The notes under the pieces are model-generated. The model was given only the letters and a program-made list of their open reading frames with translations. It was not told the DNA's origin and did not search any database. 64,000 nucleotides of DNA, taken from NCBI RefSeq assembly GCF_006968745.1, contig NZ_CP030118.1:6902284-6966283 (forward strand), written 5' to 3'. Shown piece by piece: positions 59,456 through 64,000 of this stretch. The position numbers were made by a program, and so were the translations under genes. Every line of letters begins with the position of its first letter. Position 1 is the first letter of the stretch. This DNA is from Brasilonema sennae CENA114. Its GTDB lineage: Bacteria > Cyanobacteriota > Cyanobacteriia > Cyanobacteriales > Nostocaceae.

Positions 59456-60171
59456 ATATGCTACAATATGTGGTTATTGTGTGTTGTCCCTAAAAAAGTG
59501 CAGCAAACCTGACCGCGATTTTGATACGTCGCAGTTGCTGCTAAATATTCAAGAGGTGAAAAATTGGCTATTCTATTCCCAAGCGCGGTTAATCGTTGAG
59601 TAAGCCACACTCAATGAATCAAAGAAATTGGTTATTTTGCTAACTCAATTTGTTGCCATAGTTACTTTACTAACTAGGCAAGCAAGAGCAAATTTAGCTG
59701 ACATTTGTAAAGCAAATCAGCTAACAATGGTTTATGAAAAGTGTTTAATTAACACTTTTGTAATGGCATATTCTCATCATTAATATGCGCTTGAGAGTAT
59801 GATTTTCATACAATTCAAACAAAATTTATGGCTTTTATGGTTTCATACACCATATGTGTCGTAGACGCCATCCTGAGTTGAGATATGCAATACGTATAAT
59901 CTTTTAGATGCGACCTTTACTAGCTATTGTCAGTATAAATAACAGAGTATATAAAATAACTTATATTTTTGCGGAATTTACCAGAAATTTAAAAACCCAA
60001 TGTCGCTAATTTGCTCTAAAGAACAAAACATACCGCTCTACCTCTGATAAAATTGATATTCAAAGCTGCATGAACAAGATGTATATTCTTCTACAAAATT
60101 TTACATACAATTTCATTTACTGTTTACGCTATAAAGATCAGTGTTTTCACTGAGGCGAAATATTAGGTTTA
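59456..60171. other. 716-bp region without a gene
   Basis: AT-rich. It contains two nearby hairpins at 59694-59759. A possible promoter for the methyltransferase (minus strand) must lie in the first part. No other feature is clear. Confidence 0.5.
59694..59759. other. two adjacent hairpins, possible structured RNA or double terminator
   Basis: TTAGCTG (59694-59700) and ATTTG (59703-59707) pair with CAAAT (59713-59717) and CAGCTAA (59718-59724). Then AAAAGTGTT (59737-59745) pairs with AACACTTTT (59751-59759). They are 12 bp apart and lie in a gene-free stretch. Confidence 0.45.
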
Positions 60172-61698
60172 TTATCCTTCACACTTCAGCTTTTTTATTG
60201 ATTTATCTTGCTCATAACTCAACTCTTGTTCCATTGACAACGCAAATTCTGCTTTTTGTAACTCCGTCCCTAAGTACATAGCGTGTTCAATTTGCAAGCC
60301 CTGACAACTAGCTGCTATTTGTTGATACAGTTGTTTTGCAGACTTACCTAAAAAGCAGTTCACAACTTCTCCAGAACCAGGAGTCATCTGTTCGACAAGA
60401 ATTTTGCCGTCTTGCACACTAATCACAAAACTGCCTGCGGGATCTGCATAATCTCGCTGCTGACAAATTTTCGTATACTGAGACTGAATAACTTTTTCTG
60501 CATTTTCCCAGCAGTCATCATATATATGGGCGCTTTGACTGATAGTAATTAATGGTCCCATTTTTAATGAATGAGTTGAGATTTTACATATTTCATCTCG
60601 AATATGTTGTTGCAAAGCACGCAATCCCATTGCATTTGCGGGCCATGCTGAAAACATATCATTACTCCGCAAAGTCGCGGTCATTGAGAGTTCATTATCA
60701 ACTATTCTCACCCAAATATGATTCAGGCAAGGCGGACTATCGTTAGCATCATTACTAACATCCCACAAAGACATGACCGCCCTAGCTGAATCAATATCAA
60801 TGACTAGTTTATCAATCACTTGCTGAATTTGGTCGCGTCCAAACCAAGAACGCAAACGTTGACCGTATGTATACTTTACTCCTTCTTGGTTGGGTGCATC
60901 GTCTAAAGTTTGAGAAATATATTCTTGTAAAAAATCACGGTTAATTGGTAAATAATTGGGTTCTGGAAAATAAAAATTTTCTGGTTCTGAAGTGACAACT
61001 GCCATGACATCAATTAATTCCTGCCATTGTCCCTCATATGCACTTGGTCGAATTGTTCCGGTTGTTTTAATTAAATGGATGATTTTCACCCAAGTTTCAG
61101 CAATAGTTTTACCCTCAATTCTGTGTGCGTATCGTGAACCTGGTAAAGCAGTTGGCACTACAATAGATATGGGAAATTCTAATGGTAAACCCCAAGGTTT
61201 GCTCGCTACTTTTTCTGCAAAAGACTTCACCAGATTACAAGCTTCAGCAATTGATTTCGCTTCTTGAAACTCTATAGACTGACGCAGTTTTTGTAGCGCA
61301 CTAGCATCAACTTCAATATCAATATATCCAACATAAAGCGAGCGAATCACCCAGCAACGTCGTCCAGTATCGCTCAATCCTTCTTCAAAGCCATTGCGGA
61401 AAAAGTCGAGCAAGCAAATCCCAGCACCGGCGTTCTTGTCTTCTCTCGTGGCGTTGAGAACAACTAAGTAGCGGACATGGGGATTATAAAGCAAATTGCG
61501 AATCAGTAAGTTTATTCCTCTTGTCGGGGAGTAGAGCTGTCCAATGACAGCATATTCTTGGGGGTGTAGATGTTTGGCGATCGCACCCTTTACAGTCCAT
61601 CCCGTAATCACTGCTGTCTGACCTTGACCATAAATCAGCGCTTTCGGCTTGTGCAGTGCCTTGTAATTATATTTGATTGCCTTGCCAGTTGCTGTCAT
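60172..61698 (-). CDS. MtrA-like domain fused to thymidylate synthase
   Basis: A 508-residue protein. Residues about 20-165 look like the small domain of tetrahydromethanopterin S-methyltransferase subunit A: EYAVIGQLYSPTRGINLLIR, then NLLYNPHVRYLVVLNAT and GAGICLLDFFRNGFEEG. Residues about 270-430 are a thymidylate-synthase core: SPPCLNHIWVRI with nucleophile Cys324, the phosphate-binding RSNDMFSAWPANAMGL (RSxD, and Asn for dUMP), and SAHIYDD for the sugar (H-x-Y). The rest is a variable C-terminus. Archaeal-type synthases share this core. Start ATG at 61698. A dCTP deaminase gene lies 9 kb away. Cofactor is unknown. Confidence 0.82.
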   Translation of the reverse strand: MTATGKAIKYNYKALHKPKALIYGQGQTAVITGWTVKGAIAKHLHPQEYAVIGQLYSPTRGINLLIRNLLYNPHVRYLVVLNATREDKNAGAGICLLDFFRNGFEEGLSDTGRRCWVIRSLYVGYIDIEVDASALQKLRQSIEFQEAKSIAEACNLVKSFAEKVASKPWGLPLEFPISIVVPTALPGSRYAHRIEGKTIAETWVKIIHLIKTTGTIRPSAYEGQWQELIDVMAVVTSEPENFYFPEPNYLPINRDFLQEYISQTLDDAPNQEGVKYTYGQRLRSWFGRDQIQQVIDKLVIDIDSARAVMSLWDVSNDANDSPPCLNHIWVRIVDNELSMTATLRSNDMFSAWPANAMGLRALQQHIRDEICKISTHSLKMGPLITISQSAHIYDDCWENAEKVIQSQYTKICQQRDYADPAGSFVISVQDGKILVEQMTPGSGEVVNCFLGKSAKQLYQQIAASCQGLQIEHAMYLGTELQKAEFALSMEQELSYEQDKSIKKLKCEG

Positions 61699-61899
61699 GG
61701 TTGCCAGAAAGTCAAAAAAACCGCCTCGCTTAACATATCACCACTACTGGTGCTAGTCGAGCAAATTGTTTAGAAAAGTTTAGCAAGTTCGATTGTGTTT
61801 TCTCTACCTTTGTCAAAGCTACCCGTCAGAGGGAGTATTTATGAGGACATAATACGGTAGTGTTCTGTTGTGGGTTAAACAGGATCAAACTGCTACATT

Positions 61900-62346
61900 A
61901 TGAGCAAAATGCCCAAAATTGACCGCCAAAGGGAGCATCAAGCAAACGAGCGGACATTTTTAGCTTGGCTACGCACTTCAATATCACTAATTGGCTTTGG
62001 TTTTGCTATTGCTAGATTTGGTCTATTTATACGCCAGCTTAATTTCTCTCTGACTCAACAGCAACACGAACCAGCACCACATCCTTTTTTCACCTCAGAA
62101 AATTTGGGTATTTGTTTGGTAATATTTGGTATTTTTACTTTACTTTTAGCAGTCTGGCGATACAATCAAGTTTTTTCTCAAATTGAAGAAGGAAACTATC
62201 AACCCAGTAAGTTCACCGTTTGGGTAATGACTGGAGTAGTCATTATTTTTGGAATCCTCAGTATTCCTTTGCTCCTTTTGCGAAGTAATGCGCCTCGTTC
62301 CCCGTATCGGGTTCCAAATCAACCACTGTCACGTCATTTCCGTTAA
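61900..62346 (+). CDS. DUF202 family small membrane protein
   Basis: A 148-residue protein with three transmembrane helices. REHQANERTFLAWLRTSISL then IGFGFAIARFGLF is the DUF202 signature (N-E-R-T-x-L-A-W-x-R-T). Helices lie at about 24-45, 70-92 and 106-128 (LGICLVIFGIFTLLLAVW, VWVMTGVVIIFGILSIPLLL). Function is unknown. Weak RBS. Confidence 0.88.
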   Translation: MSKMPKIDRQREHQANERTFLAWLRTSISLIGFGFAIARFGLFIRQLNFSLTQQQHEPAPHPFFTSENLGICLVIFGIFTLLLAVWRYNQVFSQIEEGNYQPSKFTVWVMTGVVIIFGILSIPLLLLRSNAPRSPYRVPNQPLSRHFR

Positions 62347-62484
62347 CTTTCAAACAGATTTACTGACTGAAAGTATACTAAAAATACAGAGAAATCATCA
62401 TCTATAAAAAGGTTTTATTAATTACAAACAATTGGTATATTAAAAACGATATGACTCAGTCTTGCGGAAAAAAATATTAGGATT

Positions 62485-63066
62485 ATGGCTTTAACTGCTT
62501 CAACAATGTTACCACTAGGTACTAAAGCGCCAGATTTTCATCTACTGGATGTGCTACATGAAGAAACGATTTCGCTTTCGACTTTTGCTGATAAACAAGG
62601 TTTACTTGTGATGTTTATTTGTCAGCATTGCCCGTTTGTAAAGCTTGTAAAGTCAGAATTGGCGCAGTTGGGAAAAGATTACGTTCATAATGGTTTAGGA
62701 ATGGTTGCCATTAGTAGCAATGATGTCCATAATTATCCAGATGATGATCCTGAATTTCTCAGGGCAATGGCGATAGAACTTGATTTTAAGTTTCCTTTTT
62801 GCTATGACGAAAGCCAAAAAACTGCAAAAGCTTACACAGCAGCTTGCACACCAGATTTCTTTCTCTTTGATGACAGGCGTCAACTTGTTTATCGAGGACA
62901 ATTGGATGATAGTCGCCCTGGTAATGGCAAAGCTGTAACAGGTAGAGATCTACGCGCAGCTATTGACGCAGTATTGTCCGGTCAACGAGTTACAGACAAC
63001 CAAATGCCCAGTATTGGTTGCAATATCAAGTGGAAACCGGGCAACGAACCCAGCTATTTTGGTTAA
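62485..63066 (+). CDS. thioredoxin-like (AhpC/TSA) protein
   Basis: A 193-residue redoxin. PLGTKAPDFHLLDVLHEETI leads to VMFICQHCPFVKLVKSEL with the CQHC redox pair, then AISSNDVHNYPDDDPEFLRA, TAACTPDFFLFD (cis-Pro region) and LVYRGQLDDSRPGN. It is the cytoplasmic thioredoxin-fold protein of the kind with C-x-x-C in an extended N-terminus. Probably a thiol-disulfide reductase or peroxiredoxin-like enzyme. Confidence 0.9.
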   Translation: MALTASTMLPLGTKAPDFHLLDVLHEETISLSTFADKQGLLVMFICQHCPFVKLVKSELAQLGKDYVHNGLGMVAISSNDVHNYPDDDPEFLRAMAIELDFKFPFCYDESQKTAKAYTAACTPDFFLFDDRRQLVYRGQLDDSRPGNGKAVTGRDLRAAIDAVLSGQRVTDNQMPSIGCNIKWKPGNEPSYFG

Positions 63067-63069
63067 AGA

Positions 63070-63136
63070 ACACAGAACAGTGAACAGTGAATAATTGATA
63101 ACTGGTAAGTGGTAACTGGTAACTGATAACTGATAA
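63070..63136. repeat. tandem repeats of TAACTGG/TAACTGA and GAACAGT units
   Basis: CAGAACAGTGAACAGTGAAT then AACTGGTAAGTGGTAACTGG and TAACTGATAACTGATAA form degenerate 7-8-bp units, related to arrays at 29781, 33526 and 47095. Confidence 0.8.
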
Positions 63137-63179
63137 AAATCCTCCTGAACAAAGGAGAAATAATTGCAAAGGAGGATTT
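63137..63179. terminator. bidirectional hairpin between convergent genes
   Basis: AAATCCTCC (63137-63145) pairs exactly with GGAGGATTT (63171-63179). It lies between the convergent thioredoxin-like gene and the unknown gene, with A- and T-rich ends on both sides. Confidence 0.65.
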
Positions 63180-63198
63180 CTATGATTTACTTTTACCT

Positions 63199-63825
63199 TT
63201 AGTGTTTTATTTCTAAACTAAGGACGTAAGATCCTAGTTGGATTTTTCCTGCCCACAATTCGTACTCCACTCGTAGATGCTTTGGTAGGGGGTGTCCGTC
63301 GAGTGTTAGGCTGCGGGTGAAATTTCTTAAGCGAATAGGTTCGCTAGGTTGTAATGATTCAACAGGTAACCAGTAGCGAGTAATGCCGTAAACTCCCTGT
63401 TCCCAAAAGTGACGATAACTCAACTGACCATTTCCTTGCATAGTCATAGTCACTCTGTACGGGGAAATTTCCAGCCATAATACTCGCGGACCACTAGGAA
63501 CTGGAGTGCTACTTTGTTCTTGGCAAAGTGTGTTGTTTGTCAGCAGAAAGTCGTCTACGCTTTGAGAGTCTTTTACAGGTGGTGCGGACAAAAGTAAATG
63601 GAATCTGTCACGATCTTTTTGGTAGAGTGTTGCGGCAGTTTCCACAACAGACCAAACTGGTAGATCTGTGGAAATAAGTGATAGGCACACGGGCTTGCGA
63701 TGGTGAGTAAGCATGGGAGCGATAAGGGCAAAAAGCCAATCAATGAGATGAGTTACAAGAAGAAATTGATAAAGATTAGTAGAGCTGGGGGAGCAAGGAA
63801 AGCGATACGATACTAGCGCAGTCAA
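63199..63825 (-). CDS. conserved hypothetical protein next to aroA
   Basis: A 208-residue frame that opens at TTG 63825 (the true start may lie further inside, at the Met near residue 38). It is mainly beta: VLWLEISPYRVTMTMQGNGQ, then YGITRYWLPVESLQPSEPIR, RSLTLDGHPLPKHLRVEYEL and IQLGSYVLSLEIKH. The middle is more helical. It is a real-looking gene with normal codons but I do not recognise it. Its start is 15 bp from aroA on the opposite strand, so the two share a promoter region. Confidence 0.7.
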   Translation of the reverse strand: MTALVSYRFPCSPSSTNLYQFLLVTHLIDWLFALIAPMLTHHRKPVCLSLISTDLPVWSVVETAATLYQKDRDRFHLLLSAPPVKDSQSVDDFLLTNNTLCQEQSSTPVPSGPRVLWLEISPYRVTMTMQGNGQLSYRHFWEQGVYGITRYWLPVESLQPSEPIRLRNFTRSLTLDGHPLPKHLRVEYELWAGKIQLGSYVLSLEIKH

Positions 63826-63840
63826 CGCCAGTTTATCTTA

Positions 63841-64000
63841 ATGTCAGCTTCTGTTATAACCGTAGAAAAGAGGGAGAGCGCTTCTCAAAACTTAATCATT
63901 GAGCCTGCTGCTTCTCTATCTCTACAAGGTCGCATCCGTGTTCCAGGTGATAAATCTATCTCCCATAGAGCTTTGATGCTGGGCGCAATAGCCGAAGGCG
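63841..64000 (+). CDS. aroA: EPSP synthase, cut off by the window edge
   Basis: The first 53 residues from ATG 63841 read MSASVITVEKRESASQNLII, then SLSLQGRIRVPGDKSISHRA and LMLGAIAEG. GDKSISHRAL is the PEP/shikimate-3-P binding motif of 3-phosphoshikimate 1-carboxyvinyltransferase. The N-terminal 30 residues are longer than in E. coli, as common in cyanobacteria. The rest is beyond the window. Confidence 0.95.
   Translation, partial: MSASVITVEKRESASQNLIIEPAASLSLQGRIRVPGDKSISHRALMLGAIAEG

Overview
The window looks like a chromosome segment of a filamentous, probably heterocyst-forming cyanobacterium (Nostocales type). The evidence is HIP1 octamers (GCGATCGC) inside and between genes, a bifunctional PyrF-PyrE, sucrose synthase, a short Mo-dependent-nitrogenase C-terminal protein, DUF1822 and CHAT-WD40 genes, a DUF4347/FG-GAP/RTX surface protein, and many of the short dispersed repeats typical of these genomes. 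Genus assignment is not possible by eye. No tRNA, rRNA, CRISPR array or intact insertion sequence was found.

Layout. 1-4.7 kb: end of an alpha/beta hydrolase, hisS, a DUF3598-like gene and a hydantoinase-type amidohydrolase, all on the minus strand. 4.9-9.5 kb: an AT-rich Asp/Asn hydroxylase-like gene, a foldback repeat, a large DUF4347/FG-GAP/RTX protein, then a possible phage-portal remnant and a decayed transposase. 9.6-17.5 kb: the most unusual block. It holds a sigma-like factor overlapping a DUF1822 gene, then a 1320-residue CHAT-STAND-WD40 protein, a Mo-nitrogenase-related small protein, a receiver-domain remnant and three small ORFs (an 8-Cys peptide with a leader-like N-terminus, a dodecin-like protein and a beta-rich protein).

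18.2-26.7 kb: aldehyde dehydrogenase with a nitrilase-fold protein that lacks the catalytic Cys, a ModA carrying a PEP-CTERM tail, an acyltransferase, DUF1003, and a CadD-like transporter followed by two secreted proteins. 26.8-29.5 kb: an arsenic operon (arsR, acr3, arsH, arsC) with two ArsR-type operators. 29.9-36.8 kb: isocitrate-lyase family protein, pyrF-pyrE, a Tat-exported molybdopterin oxidoreductase with a cytochrome b561 partner, an mgtC pseudogene split by a MITE-like element, and DUF2252.

36.9-52.7 kb: a NitT/TauT-type ABC ATPase and double permease; a GH65-phosphorylase/beta-phosphoglucomutase fusion with sucrose synthase (disaccharide metabolism); an M50-like membrane protease, an FHA/zinc-ribbon protein, 6-phosphogluconolactonase, RNase PH, an adenylate-kinase-like protein, a CobA-like protein with a lost P-loop, and dCTP deaminase. 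52.8-59.5 kb: a two-gene defence-like module (PLD-helicase and Eco57I/BREX-like adenine methyltransferase). 60.2-64 kb: a fusion of an MtrA-like domain with thymidylate synthase, DUF202, a thioredoxin-like protein, an unknown protein and the start of aroA.

Best candidates for an undescribed system are the sigma/DUF1822/CHAT-STAND-WD40 locus with its downstream small-peptide cluster, and the MtrA-like/thymidylate synthase fusion. All function calls are from reading motifs; no database search was run.
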